Positions 38,701 through 45,080 of a stretch of DNA of 64,000 nucleotides are shown piece by piece. The stretch is from Bradyrhizobium sp. AT1 (lineage in GTDB: Bacteria; Pseudomonadota; Alphaproteobacteria; Rhizobiales; Xanthobacteraceae): the NCBI RefSeq assembly GCF_001590795.1, contig NZ_JXDL01000001.1:3454738-3518737 (forward strand). The letters run 5' to 3'. A program made the translations under genes and the position numbers. The notes beneath the pieces were generated by a model. That model was not told the origin of the DNA. It worked only from the letters and a program-made list of their open reading frames with translations, and searched no databases. The first letter of the stretch is position 1. Each line of letters opens with the position of its first letter.

Positions 38701-39867
38701 GGGATCGAGCGTATAGGTCCAGGCGCCCGTCGCCGCATTGAAAGTGAAATTACCGTAGGTGCCGGCAAGCGAGGGCGGGACTGCGAAATGATCCTGGCCG
38801 GTGTCGGCATCAGCCACCACAAGCTTGCCCGACGCGTTGGGGTCGCCGGCCACGGTTCCGGCCTCGGTCACGGAAATGTCCTGGCTCCCCGACACCGTGA
38901 TCGTGGCCGCGTCGTTGTTGCCGGTGATGGTCACCGCGAGCGTCGACGAGCCCGTTCCACCGTGGTTGTCGGCATTCGTATAAGTGAACTGCTCCGTCAC
39001 CTGCTGGCCTGCGGCGAGCGCTTGCACGGAGGAGCTGGAATTGTTGAGCGTGTAGGTGTAGGCGCCGGTCGCCTTGGTGACCACCAGCGTTCCATAGGTG
39101 CCGACCACGGTGATCGTGGTGCCGTTGTCCGCGCCTCCTGCCACGGCCGATATGGTATGGGTATCGCTGGCATCGGCGTCCGTGTCGTTTGCGAGCAGAT
39201 TGCCGCTGGCAACGGTCGTCACGTCCTCCTTGACGGAAGCGGTATCCGCGACCGCGACCGGCGCGTGATTGGTCGGGCCCTCGATGACGATTTCGACCTT
39301 TTCGATCGAGGCGACGGCGAGGTCGAAGCTCCTGAACGCGTAGTCCGCGCTGCCATAGCGCGCGATGAGGGCCTGGATGGCCGCAACATCAGACCTGAAC
39401 GAGGCCGAGTTCGCCATCGTTTGCGTGACCACGAGGCGGAGCGTGTCCTGGCCCTTGCCGCCGTCGTAGATATCGACGGAGCCCACATTCTCTGAAGCAC
39501 GATAGATCAGGATGTCGTTGCCGTTGCCGCCGCTGGCGATGTCGGTGCCGGCGCCGCCGTCGATGACATCGTCGCCGTTGTCGCCGGAGATCAGGTCGTT
39601 GCCCGCACCACCGAGCAGCGTATCGTTGCCGTTGCCGCCGAGAACTATGTCGTTGCCGGTGCCGCCATCCACCGTGTCGTTGCCGTTGCCGGCGTCGATG
39701 ATGTCGTTGCCCGCACCGGCATTGATGATGTCGTTGCCGTTGCCGCCTTGAACGAGATCATTGCCCGCTCCGGCGCCGACGGTGTCGTCGCCATTCCTTG
39801 CATTGATGATGTCAGCCGAGCTGGAGCCGGTGATCTGATCGTTTGCATTGGTGCCGTTAATGATCAT
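26764..39867 (-). CDS. Giant RTX/VCBS repeat protein, 4367 residues
   Basis: The protein starts at ATG 39867 without a signal peptide. Residues 1-120 are RTX nonapeptides (GGxGNDxLx), which bind calcium. Residues about 195-640 are VCBS/cadherin-like beta domains with NDAAxIG and HDVTEDG junctions. Residues about 740-1000 are an unusual section: a carboxypeptidase-like beta stretch (FADANNNGILDAGEAYTT) then an alanine-rich helical part. Residues about 1085-3800 are four super-repeats of RTX-related units with TGNGNTRL, DYIDGRGGFD and ATGFxG motifs. The last 560 residues are further RTX-like units (NLGDGxDTL) and end in LHNGNFLLA, a plausible type I secretion tail. It is probably an exported, calcium-folded surface or adhesion/biofilm protein. 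No transporter gene lies next to it; a T1SS elsewhere, perhaps that beyond the right edge, would be needed. Confidence 0.88.
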   Translation of the reverse strand: MIINGTNANDQITGSSSADIINARNGDDTVGAGAGNDLVQGGNGNDIINAGAGNDIIDAGNGNDTVDGGTGNDIVLGGNGNDTLLGGAGNDLISGDNGDDVIDGGAGTDIASGGNGNDILIYRASENVGSVDIYDGGKGQDTLRLVVTQTMANSASFRSDVAAIQALIARYGSADYAFRSFDLAVASIEKVEIVIEGPTNHAPVAVADTASVKEDVTTVASGNLLANDTDADASDTHTISAVAGGADNGTTITVVGTYGTLVVTKATGAYTYTLNNSSSSVQALAAGQQVTEQFTYTNADNHGGTGSSTLAVTITGNNDAATITVSGSQDISVTEAGTVAGDPNASGKLVVADADTGQDHFAVPPSLAGTYGNFTFNAATGAWTYTLDPVKSNPLIAGQQVTDTLTVASVDGTATRDIVVNITGTNDAAVIGNLGQHDVTEDGVLTASGTLSINDVDLNQNSFQTVVASAPGNLGTLTIGTDGAYSYAVANNLVQYLGQGETRDETFTVKAVDGTTKDVTFTVHGVNDAAAIGDPDQHDVTEDGQLTASGQLTISDADQNQAAFQAGQVTASANLGTVTLQADGHYTYAVDNAAVQYLGANDVKTEAFTVASVDGTTKTISFDIHGSQDAPSLNVQNSSGAADSNITLNIAATKIDHSSTLSVKIEGVPSSFTVQNGAAIGDGTWLVTGDSIQNVVLIPNHAVGSPDPFTLHVTAISDDGVHQAVSTGSLQLTVQSGANEINALDIDGYIGGATVFADANNNGILDAGEAYTTTRADGSFTLAGGSGPLVSIGGVDISTGLQVAGVLRAPEGSTVITPLTTLIVALVDSTANDEHPLTVDQAIGAIAAAFNVNLASDPQNPIDLLSYDPVPAAVSGDATATAVLAAAIQVQSTVAQVSAVGVAPDAVISAIAGAITASQTVPNAPAFDLASSDTVQSVVTLSGVSTAAAATVIEVVAAANDSIQTATNVTELAQAGQVAQGAAADKLATTDFTDQSSIDQLTDQFVDHLDTQVANAVLTPIGSTLFGTLGDDVLAGGSGNDLIDGQDGNDRISGGDGNDILFGGAGKDYLTGGSGDDILDGGPGFDRAVYTDATGGVTINLALGTASGAGVGTDTLVNIEAAIGSNFADTFNAAGFTGDAHVPGSPVGYNEFEGKGGDDTIISNTNSQGAELTRVSYVSATGAVTVDLAAGYAQGDASVGHDTLVGSGFNGAWGSAYNDTILGSNNPMFTAEVYSGFAGNDYIDGRGGYDRVDYNVDPTTTTGITVNLAGGVVTGDSTIGTDTLRGIEAIRGTNFADTYNATGFGSGSVNAGSNGTFNEFTGNGGNDFITGNGFTRLGFNNATGGVHVDFVTGIASGDSSVGTDQFTGVNAVQASMFDDTLLGGATNDTFTGLAGNDYIDGRGGFDVSSYNNIFFTTGSITVDMADGIVTGDASNGTDTLRSIEGVQGTNFDDTYDATGYGAGGANIGNNGTFNQFEGLGGDDQITGNGNTRLIFVNATGGVTINLAGGTATGDGSTGQDAFTGVNSAFGSNFADIYDATGFTGPNANFNSFQGNAGSDIVTGNGNTQIQFGNATGGVSVNLTAGTVDGDGSVGHDTITGGVFNVAGSNFNDTIIGSAGNDILSGNVGNDILDGRAGNDSLNGGAGTDTFVYATGGGFDFVQDFVHGQDKIDLTGVYGIYSLADLQSHAVQSGSNTIITFSPSEGLTLQNVTLSSLTASDFLFGTPAAPIVGDGNANTLVGTANAETISGLGGNDRLQGLGGSDYLDGGLGFDRAVYTDATGGVSVNLTAGTASGPGIGTDTLVNIEGAVGSDFADTFDATGFAGDSGIPGAAIGLAEFEGRGGNDTIIGSVNASGEILGRVSYASATAAVTVDIAAGIADGNASVGHDTFSAVNAIVGSVYADTLLGSDNPSGTYEQYDARGGDDLIDGRGGYDFASYNNDAATTSGITVNLAAGIVTGDSSVGTDTLRSVEAVRGTNFADTYSAVGFSGVSTNAGSFGTFNNFEGMGGDDTISGNGATRVQYTLALDGVTVDLALGMAHGTAAGDIAQVGTDHFTGVNAVMGSLFGDVINGSSASEVFMGLAGNDQIDGGAGFDTAQYSNLTFVTGGVNVNMASGTVTGDASTGTDSLRSIEGVQGTIFADTYDATGFGQAGALNVGNNGASNNFEGLGGDDVVTGNGSTRLIYGSATGGVTINMSAGTVTGDVSVGHDSFTNVNAVNGSNFADLYDATGFVGPNNNFNIFQGLGGDDQIIGNGNTQIQYGNATTSGVTVNLAAGTASGDGSVGHDTFTGVNQVVGSNFADVYDATGFNSVYGTFNNFMGGAGNDIITGNGDTQITFGNPTGGVVVNLAAGTVDGDASVGHDTITGGVRAVQGTIFNDILTSGDGDNTLFGNAGNDVLDGGAGNDYLSGGTGADTFIYATGDGADYVQDFLHSDGDKVDLTGVNGVFSLADVQAHATQNGLDTSLDFGGGNTLYLQNVNLGSLTASDFVFGTPIVGDDNPNTLVGTSHNDTIVALGGNDMLEGGGGLDLLDGGSGFDRAIYAAATGSIIANLAAGTASGPGVGTDTLVNIEGVIGSDFADTFDAAGFTGSTGLPGVAIGQSEFEGRGGDDIVVGNINALGQIVTRMSYLGATSAITADIGAGTADGDASVGHDTFSNVSTVWGSAYNDTIYGSNNASFTYETYEGRGGDDYIDGRGGYDQVTYNSDTTTTSGIYVHLAAGTVNGDATVGTDTIRSVEAARGTNFDDTFDATGFGQAGATNVGSSGTFNDFAGAGGNDTIIGNGSTRLNYQIAAASVSVDLETSVIGTTNAVTVVGSATGATEGTDTFTGVNAVQGSTFSDTLLGSSFNNNFTGLGGDDYIDGRGGFDTAIYNSLSTVTSGVTVDMAAGTATGDASIGTDTLRSIEGIQGTGYADTYVATGFNGVSANAGSFGNFNQFEGLGGDDQVTGNGNTRLLYSNATGGVTVNLIAGSVTGDASVGHDSFTGVNSAYGSNYADTYDATAFIGLNSFQGQGGNDLITGNGSTQLMFANATSGVIVNLANGTVDGDGSVGHDTITGGVTNVSGSNFDDTITGSTGNDQLFGNSGNDLLGGGAGNDSLNGGTGADTFAYATGGGADTIVDFLQADADKIDLTGVPGVSSRADIQALATQQGSNTVIDFGNGDTLTLLNVTLSNLTAADFVLGQGVHLVGDGNANTLVGTAYADNLSGLAGNDRLKGLDGNDLLDGGLGFDRADYVAATGGITANLAAGSVTGPGAGTDTLVNIEAIVGSDYADTFNATGFTGDTGIAGTNVGFNEFEGRGGNDSITSATNSLGALLTRISYVSATGSVTVDLAAHSAVGDSSVGTDTLVGSGFGGVVGSGFADQLLGSANGPGTVEIFEGRAGDDFIDGRTGFDRADYALDPAAVGGINVQLAVGTVTGDATTVGTDTLRSVESVRGSNAADVFNAGGFSQLSQNAGSNGTFNEFIGMGGNDSITGNGNTRVSFTNATGAVVVDLLAGTASGDASTGNDTFSGVNAVMASMYNDIIRGSNITTATETFTGLAGDDFIDGRGGFDVVSYNNIYFSTGPVTIDFTAGTATGDASIGNDTLRGIEGAQGTTFNDVFTATNFGAVGFQNGATNNVGNNGNFNQFEGLAGNDTITGNGNTRIIYSSATDAVTVNLQAGTATGGSSIGTDTYVGVNSATGSSLDDTYNATGFTGVTSAGSFGTFNLFEGLLGNDTITGNGNTRVSYSQASGGGVSVDLSTGHVSGAAGADVILGGVNSVQGSNQVDLLVGSSNNEFFFGGGSGDTINAGGGNDGVTGQGGDDAIDGGAGTDMAIFSGSQAQYTVTTSATIQVQDNVANRDGTDTLSNVEVLQFSDGILLQSSGTLGSPIDLSTQQFSNSAPVIGTAGDDYLRVGSNIFGHALNLGAGTGDTVLLNGTFGNGYTLNLAGVENVIGTGNDEFVNLTANANGLVVDLGGGNDQLSLAGGANTLSLIGVENIGGTDYGATPGVNDVLTLSTTVTGLNISLGNGDNTMYLAAGANSFVNIYDVNHVNGTASDDTLTVTGSIGSANGVAIDLGDGQDTIVLGGNFATFAATGVEHINGNSGDNQLTLTSDINGVAIDMGGGNDWVWLANGVNSLSISGVENLNGSDFTGNLFPSDDTLTLLDTVSGVTVNLGEGTANVLNLAEGSNSFDNLWNVNLLNGSSSDDVLTLQGSPANVIDLGDGNDTLNFNSNVYDIIVTNVETVNAAANFDRITIGNTSGNTTITAGAGADEIFASAGHDNFRFLSTADSAAGAADTIHNFDADNDSFTFSGIGVIGDHIEYVGGAELLGGNQASAHLQNVGPGNDYLQIDIDGDGTSDMDVSLQNATGTLHNGNFLLA
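28480..36611 (-). repeat. Four coding super-repeats of 2.06-2.3 kb
   Basis: The motif GFDRAxY that opens each unit is encoded at about 36611, 34550, 32252 and 30173, giving units of 2061, 2298 and 2079 bases and a shorter fourth. Units 1 to 3 each end in a module with an FxYATGxG start, VDLTGV, LADxQ and LTASDFxFG (plus-strand positions about 34696-34925, 32395-32625 and 30319-30545). Within each unit are smaller repeats of roughly 60 residues. Confidence 0.85.
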
Positions 39868-40888
39868 GGCGATTCATCTTTCTCGATATGGCAACAGGCA
39901 TCGCTCGCGAGCGCGCGGAAGCGGCTTGCGTTATACGGATGGAGAAATCTTCAATCGTCGAAAGCAGAACGCGATATGGACGCGACGCATGACGTCGTGC
40001 GGTCGCTCATGGTGAGCCCCCTCCCGTAACCTTCCCGATTTTTCCAGGTTCGCCGTTAGCCCAACGGCGCGAGTTTGAAATGACGTGGTCTTGTTATTGT
40101 TCGACGCCTAGCGCCGTTGCTCGGCATCGCCTGAATTCTCGAAGTCGCAAATCTCCGACCGTCGAAAAAACTTTTCTGATAATTGCAAATTGTTTCCACT
40201 GTTACATGACTGCGTCAAGACAGCACAGCTGCTAACCTTAAGCAGGCTGTGAACCGACCGGTGCAGCTGCGAAGGCCCGCGTCGCCGATCGGTGATCGCG
40301 CGCGACCTGAGCATTCCGAAGGAGCGACGCTTTGCCGGACTGCTGCACAATATGGGGTGGAACGGAGCGAGCGCCTTCCCTGCCCGACCTGATGTCACGA
40401 CATCGCTTAAGCTGCCGAGCAAATGGGCTACCACCGCTGATAGCGCCGGCGTGCCATTCGCGCCCCGGCCCGTTGCGCAGACTGCGACACTCTGACGCAT
40501 CCGGGTCTCGCTGCCGGATATCGGCAGCGGAGAGCTAGCACCAAAACCAACTGGGCTCGCGCAGGGCAACGTCATCTCAATCCCGGAATGAAGCCTATTC
40601 CTCCTCCATGGAATAGCGCGCGTGCGTCCTGACGCATGACCCGAATGGGTCATCCGGGTCCTGGTCGCGCCACCTCTACCGGGACGATCCTGCTAGACTT
40701 TCGTCGAACGCCCCGTACCAGGAAAAACAGGCAAGAGGGCTTGCGTCGAGCCGCCTCCTCACGAAGCATCACCGGTCAGGGAAACGCGTTGGAAGGCCCC
40801 AATGTCAGGGGTGTTTCTGCATGGCTTGCAGCACAGATGCCGGCCAGCTTGCAGCGAATGCCCGGGGCTCAGCGGAGGGGGACCGCGC
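39868..40888. promoter_or_regulatory. 1-kb gene-less region between giant RTX gene and LuxR-type gene
   Basis: No ORF here looks like a protein in composition. The DNA near 40130-40230 is softer (runs of A and T around CTTTTCTGATAATTGC), so it is a good candidate for the giant gene's promoter, giving a long leader. The LuxR-type gene's own promoter must also lie here. No operator could be fixed. Confidence 0.45.
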
Positions 40889-41989
40889 TTGAGGACCAAT
40901 AGAATCGACGATGAGGAGCTGTCGAAGGTCCTCAATCGACTTGGCGAGGCCGCCGTGAATCCGGAAGCATGGCGTGCCATCATGGATGACATCTGCAGGG
41001 CGGTCGGAGCGTCGGCGGCCCTGCTGCTTCAGAGCGACGTCAGGACCCCGGACGTTCCCCGCACGGCATCGATCGCCGAGGCGACCGACTTCTATTTCAG
41101 GAACAACTGGCATTTGAAGGACCCGCGGGCCAAGGCTTTTCCGCGCATGATGGCGGGCGAGGTCGTGACCGACCTCGACGTGATGAGCCCCGAGCAGATT
41201 CGCGCCGATCCCATGTACAACGAGGTGCTGTTTCCATTTGGATACCGCTGGTTTGCCGGCATCGGCTTCTGGGCCGACAGCGCGGCCTGGGCGCTGACGC
41301 TGCAACGAACAGGCCGCGAAGGCGCATTCGAGGCGCGCGACAAGCAATTGCTGGTGCAATTGGCGCCCCGCCTGACCGAGACTGCCACGCTCGCGACTGT
41401 GGTTGGACGGGCCGCGCTGACCTCGATGACCGACGTCCTGGATCGGGTTCGACAACCCGCACTGGTCCTCGATCGGGACGGAATGGTCCTGCGCACGAAC
41501 GCGGTGGCGGACCGCGGGTTCGACGACGAGATCCGGATCAGGGATCGGCGTCTCGTTCTCCGCGACAAGCAGGCGATGACGAGGTTCGATCAGCTGATCA
41601 GCATGATCCGCTCGACGCCGGACGCCGCCGCCATTCCCGCCTCTCCGATCCTTATCCGTCGGACGACCAAGCCACCGGTGGTCTTGCGCACATTGCCGGT
41701 GGACGGCGCGGCGCGCTCGGTCTTCCTCGGCGCGCGCGCCATGGTGATCCTGTCCAACCTCGTCCCGCGTGCAGCGCCGGACCCCGCGCTGATCGGCCAG
41801 GCCTTCGATCTCACACCGGCGGAATCCCGACTGGCCGCGCTGCTCGCAACCGGCGCATCGCTCGCCAGCGCCGCCGAACATTTGCGCATCTCGCGCGAAA
41901 CGGCACGCAACCATCTGAAGTCGATCTTCTCGAAGACGGGAGCGCATCGGCAGTCGGAACTGGTCACGCTGGTTTCGCAGTTGGGGTGA
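40889..41989 (+). CDS. LuxR-type helix-turn-helix regulator
   Basis: The C-terminal 65 residues are a GerE/LuxR helix-turn-helix: DLTPAESRLAALLATGASL then AAEHLRISRETARNHLKSIF and TGAHRQSELVTLV, with the family's recognition helix. The N-terminal 300 residues have no sequence I can name; they look like a GAF/PAS-like sensor (LRISRE is outside it) with VRQPALVLDRDGMVLRTN, a PAS-like strand pattern. Start: TTG at 40889 has a strong ribosome site (GGAGGGGG) eight or so bases before it, giving 366 residues; an in-frame start at 40802 would add 29 residues of poor protein character. It is divergent from the giant RTX gene and might control it; that is inference. A hairpin follows the stop. Confidence 0.85.
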   Translation: MRTNRIDDEELSKVLNRLGEAAVNPEAWRAIMDDICRAVGASAALLLQSDVRTPDVPRTASIAEATDFYFRNNWHLKDPRAKAFPRMMAGEVVTDLDVMSPEQIRADPMYNEVLFPFGYRWFAGIGFWADSAAWALTLQRTGREGAFEARDKQLLVQLAPRLTETATLATVVGRAALTSMTDVLDRVRQPALVLDRDGMVLRTNAVADRGFDDEIRIRDRRLVLRDKQAMTRFDQLISMIRSTPDAAAIPASPILIRRTTKPPVVLRTLPVDGAARSVFLGARAMVILSNLVPRAAPDPALIGQAFDLTPAESRLAALLATGASLASAAEHLRISRETARNHLKSIFSKTGAHRQSELVTLVSQLG

Positions 41990-42041
41990 CATTTGGCTTA
42001 TGCCCGTCGGCGACCGCATGTTTCGTCTGAGCAGGAACGAA

Positions 42042-42082
42042 AGGCCTCAAGCCTTCAGGTGTTTCAGCTGAAGGCGCGGCCT
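42042..42082 (+). terminator. Hairpin after the LuxR-type gene
   Basis: GCCTTCAG at 42051-42058 pairs with CTGAAGGC at 42068-42075, extended by outer arms AGGCC and GGCCT. It lies 52 bases past the stop and is followed by CGTGTTTG, a weak T tract. Confidence 0.6.
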
Positions 42083-43019
42083 CGTGTTTGCGGTCCGCTT
42101 TCTATTTTCGGCCCCGAGCCGCCACGGATACATTCATCAGCAAGAGAAACAACGCGCTGGTCGCCTGATATCTCGCCACCACGCGCTTCCTCGCGCGTCC
42201 TCGCATGATAGCCTTTCGGCCGCGGGAGCCGATGCTCCACTCCCAGCTCCGCGAACGCTTACGCATCTCAAGCTCGAAGAACGAGAAGCCGTCCAGGCCC
42301 ACTAGACTGTCTCCCAACGTGTTTGACGTCATTTCGCTACTTGACGATCTGCCGGCACCCTCGTCCCATACGAACGCAAGAACGCTGGACGCAATGGGCG
42401 GTCGCTGGAAGCGATATGCCAAAGCGGACCGGCTGCGCCTCCCCCAAATGGGCTAGGCCGGGGCCAAGAAAATCAGCGCGGGCAGGTACGCTGCGTGCCC
42501 CAGCCGCCATCTACGACCCCGAGCTTCGCGCCGAGGAAAATCGCCGAGTTGGCGAAATGGTCCGGACAAGAAGCATGAGTTGCGCTCCCTAATAAACCTG
42601 ATCGGCCTGATAAATACGCGCGATGGCGTCGCCGACGAGCACCTTGCGGGAAAAACGTCGACACATAAGCGGCTTACGAGCCTTCCGCAGCGCGCGGGGA
42701 CGCCAGAAACAGGAGCAAGAACAGGAGATGATCAGGGTCGTTACAGGGGGCGAACAGGGCTGCAGCAGGGGTCCATCGTGCAGCGGGGGGCGGGATAGGA
42801 GATGCGGAAAGAAACGGGTGCATCGGATTCGATGCGACGAAGGTGTTCGAGAGCGCCGACTTGGCCCTGCACCCTATAAGCGCGATTAGGCCGCCCGGGG
42901 ATGGAGCCCTGTCCGTTCAGTCTTCAAGACCGGACACGGTTAGTTCGCCCCAAGCCAGTCGGCTTCGGGCCACATGCGGACGTCCAAAAACGCTCCATCA
43001 CGCACCCGGCGGATATCGG
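42083..43019. other. Gene-less stretch of about 940 bases
   Basis: Several short open frames exist on both strands but none has convincing protein composition. The stretch marks the left part of the accessory region. It may be decayed DNA. A tRNA-like hairpin at 42911-42935 was considered and rejected. Confidence 0.4.
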
Positions 43020-43799
43020 TCATCGGGGCAGTCTCCTGAAATCGTCATAAGTGAGATGTCTGACTTCTCGAACATCTGGCGGCGGCTGATGGGTCGGATT
43101 CGGAAAAAGATACTCCGCAAGCTTGCTGGACTTGAGCCAAGGCAAAAGCGCTTCGATTCGTTGGGTCACTGAATCGTCCGTGATTTCGACAGTCGCGCCC
43201 TTGAGGATCACACCTCTACCAAAGCTCGCAGCGAGATCGTGTGGATCGATTAGCGCGATACTGGTCGGCTCGTTCCGATCACCGAACCGGACCAACGCGG
43301 GCATGGCTTCAGGCAACAACGCCGACTTCGGCTTGAGACGGTTTAGCTCGTCGAGGTAAGCCGCGTATTTTTCATTTTCGGTAGCGTTGGAGGCATAATT
43401 GCCCCGAAATCTTTCCTGCGGAAACGGCGCCAACGCCGCATTATAGGCGTCACCTCCTCTGCGAGAGAGGACAGACGGTCTTTCAAAGGTGGAAAACAAC
43501 ACCCCGCGATCGCCGAGATCAACTGCAACTGCCTCGCCCACGAGTTGTTCGGTCACTCCCCATCCCTGCGCCTTGGTGAGACCACCAGGGAAACTAATGG
43601 TGCTTTGTGTAACGGAAGAACCTGATCGCTCACCTTCAGGAGTTTCGACTACAATTGTGAGCCGTGAACGAACGACGCGGGACCGGGTCGTGCTGCCATC
43701 AAGGACAAACCAGCCGAACACCAAAATCACCGACACGACGAACAGGGTAACCCAAATCCCCAAGAGGCCCGAAATTGCTGCCTTCGCTCGCGGGGCCAT
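43020..43799 (-). CDS. Single-span membrane protein of unknown function
   Basis: A 259-residue protein with a membrane helix at about residues 10-33 (GLLGIWVTLFVVSVILVFGWFVL) and a soluble, probably periplasmic, remainder. The soluble part has beta-rich segments (SRLTIVVETPEGERSG, GGLTKAQGWGVTEQLVGEAV) and later VRFGDRNEPTSIALIDPHDL. I do not recognise a family with certainty; the wording of the middle part resembles unnamed proteins found near prophage-like regions. It starts at ATG 43799 and has no partner close by. Base composition is a little less GC-rich than the polysaccharide genes, in line with the accessory region. Confidence 0.7.
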   Translation of the reverse strand: MAPRAKAAISGLLGIWVTLFVVSVILVFGWFVLDGSTTRSRVVRSRLTIVVETPEGERSGSSVTQSTISFPGGLTKAQGWGVTEQLVGEAVAVDLGDRGVLFSTFERPSVLSRRGGDAYNAALAPFPQERFRGNYASNATENEKYAAYLDELNRLKPKSALLPEAMPALVRFGDRNEPTSIALIDPHDLAASFGRGVILKGATVEITDDSVTQRIEALLPWLKSSKLAEYLFPNPTHQPPPDVREVRHLTYDDFRRLPR

Positions 43800-44213
43800 C
43801 GATCCACTCAGACTTCATGTGTCATAGGTCTATAAGCTGGAAGTTGGTTGCAATCACAATTTTCGTCAACTGACGGGGGATAATGTGCTCAATTTAGGAT
43901 TAAGCCATCTAGACGTCCGCAATGGGTCAAAATGCGAAGAACTCAACCTGAGCAAATCTGGTCCGCCATGCCTCACTGAGCGGACCTCAACGAGGTGCGC
44001 TGCTACTTCGCTGATGGGCCAGAAGCGGTCGTCAGTCCTGTTTGCTGGATAAGTTCTGATGATTGACCGGCTCGCCTAACGGACTGAGCGCGTCTCGCAG
44101 CTTTCAAGAGTCCAATGATAGCCGCGAGAAACGAGCCGCCATTCAGAGCTTTCGTCCACCCGATGGACAGCTTGCCCACAGAGCAAGTGCATCTCGGAAC
44201 TCACTCAAAGCTT
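43800..44213. other. Gene-less stretch in accessory region
   Basis: No gene was recognised on either strand. It holds the promoter of the 43799 gene at its left end. The rest looks like non-coding or decayed DNA. Confidence 0.35.
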
Positions 44214-44394
44214 TCACTCGATCCCGAGCAATGCGGCCAAACGTTCACGCACGTCGGTGACCACGATATCTGGCGCCCGCCCTCCATGCCGGATCGGCCG
44301 CCTTTCCCATGAAAATGCTGCGCGGCGGGTCGGCGAGCACGGCACCGCTTAGGTCTTCGCCCTCCGTCAATACGGCCTCGAATCCGGACGGTAG
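44214..44394 (-). pseudogene. Remnant of PemK/MazF-family toxin
   Basis: Right behind the antitoxin stop the minus strand reads, without its own start, SGFEAVLTEGEDLSGAVLAD then PPRSIFMGKA, like the middle of PemK/MazF toxins. After a frameshift near 44295-44305 it goes on in another frame as GRAPDIVVTDVRERLAALLG and ends IE-stop at 44214, like the family's C-terminal helix. The N-terminal half is missing and the gap to the antitoxin is nil, so a deletion joined the two. The toxin is surely inactive. Confidence 0.65.
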
Positions 44395-44649
44395 CTACCA
44401 GACTTCGCGGCCAACCGGCGCTCCCCAATCGATTTCGCCATGGCGATTGTCTGCCGTAATGCCGGCGACCAGCCTTTTAAGATCATAGCGACGCCCGCGA
44501 CGACGCCGCGCCGCGATCTCGATAACCAGCTTGCCGTCACGCACGGTCATCTCTGCAGGTTCGCCGTCACGCGCGCCGATCTCTTCGGCAAATGCCTTGG
44601 GCACCCGCAAGGCCAGACTATCGCCCCACTTCTGAAAGGCCACCTTCAT
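44395..44649 (-). CDS. MazE/PemI-like antitoxin (AbrB fold), orphan
   Basis: An 84-residue protein with the swapped-hairpin AbrB start MKVAFQKWGDSLALRVPKAF and EIGARDGEPAEMTVRDGKLV, and the toxin-binding tail EIDWGAPVGREVW common in MazE-type antitoxins. It would bind its own promoter and neutralise a MazF/PemK RNase. I chose ATG at 44649, with GAGGCGAAG ahead, since the AbrB domain starts there; earlier codons to 44670 are possible. Its partner toxin survives only as a truncated, frameshifted remnant directly downstream. The antitoxin itself seems intact, so it may still repress or protect against related toxins. Confidence 0.8.
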   Translation of the reverse strand: MKVAFQKWGDSLALRVPKAFAEEIGARDGEPAEMTVRDGKLVIEIAARRRRGRRYDLKRLVAGITADNRHGEIDWGAPVGREVW

Positions 44650-45080
44650 CTTCGCCTCACATAATGACACAAACTAGATACATCCGGTTGGGCGGTCGTC
44701 AAGGACAGCCGTCAGGGGGCCGATCGATAGGCCTTGCACCTAACACGGAGAGTGCTGCCACATCTTTCTATGAATGCACTGCAACTGGTCCGACAATCGA
44801 TAACTCCAGTACACGCCCGCAACGGTCTGAGTGTGTCTTCGCATTCCCCCGCCTCGAAAGCGGGACGTAAGATCGGCCGCCGAGATCGCCGCACCGCCGG
44901 TAGCGCTTTTCCTTTAAGGATAGAGAAGTGTGCGCGTGGTGCTCCCGTCGAGGGGCTGGACAACCCAACCAGCGTTTGGCTGGTGACACCATCTGCTCAA
45001 ACCCGAAACAGGAAAGAGGAGTGCGGTGATGCACTCCTCTTCCCGTCAGCCTTAAGCGCTATGGTTTGCGTCAGGAACGG
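44650..45080. other. Intergenic stretch with antitoxin promoter and a terminator
   Basis: No gene seen. The left end should hold the promoter of the antitoxin gene. A hairpin ACCAGC-GTTTG-GCTGGT lies near 44975, and the terminator at 45014-45041 is listed separately. Confidence 0.4.
45014..45041 (-). terminator. Intrinsic terminator of the DUF5681 gene
   Basis: AAGAGGAGTGC and GCACTCCTCTT form an 11-base perfect stem around a six-base loop. On the minus strand it is followed by TCCTGTTTC. It lies 40 bases beyond the stop of the gene at 45081. Confidence 0.8.

Noticed and set aside
27007..39495. Very long open frames on the plus strand opposite the 4367-residue gene (several of 240-940 residues)
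   Set aside because: They are antisense shadows: regular GC-rich repeat codons keep the opposite frames free of stops. Their products have no domain and begin without ribosome sites.
40108..40653. 181-residue minus-strand open frame in the gene-less region
   Set aside because: Composition rich in Arg, Ser and Cys without any domain-like pattern, no ribosome site; looks like non-coding DNA.
42911..42935. tRNA-like hairpin GTCCG...GTCTTCAAGAC...CGGAC
   Set aside because: It recalls the anticodon arm of a tRNA-Sec, but no acceptor or T arm of proper length and no GGTTCGA loop is found around it.
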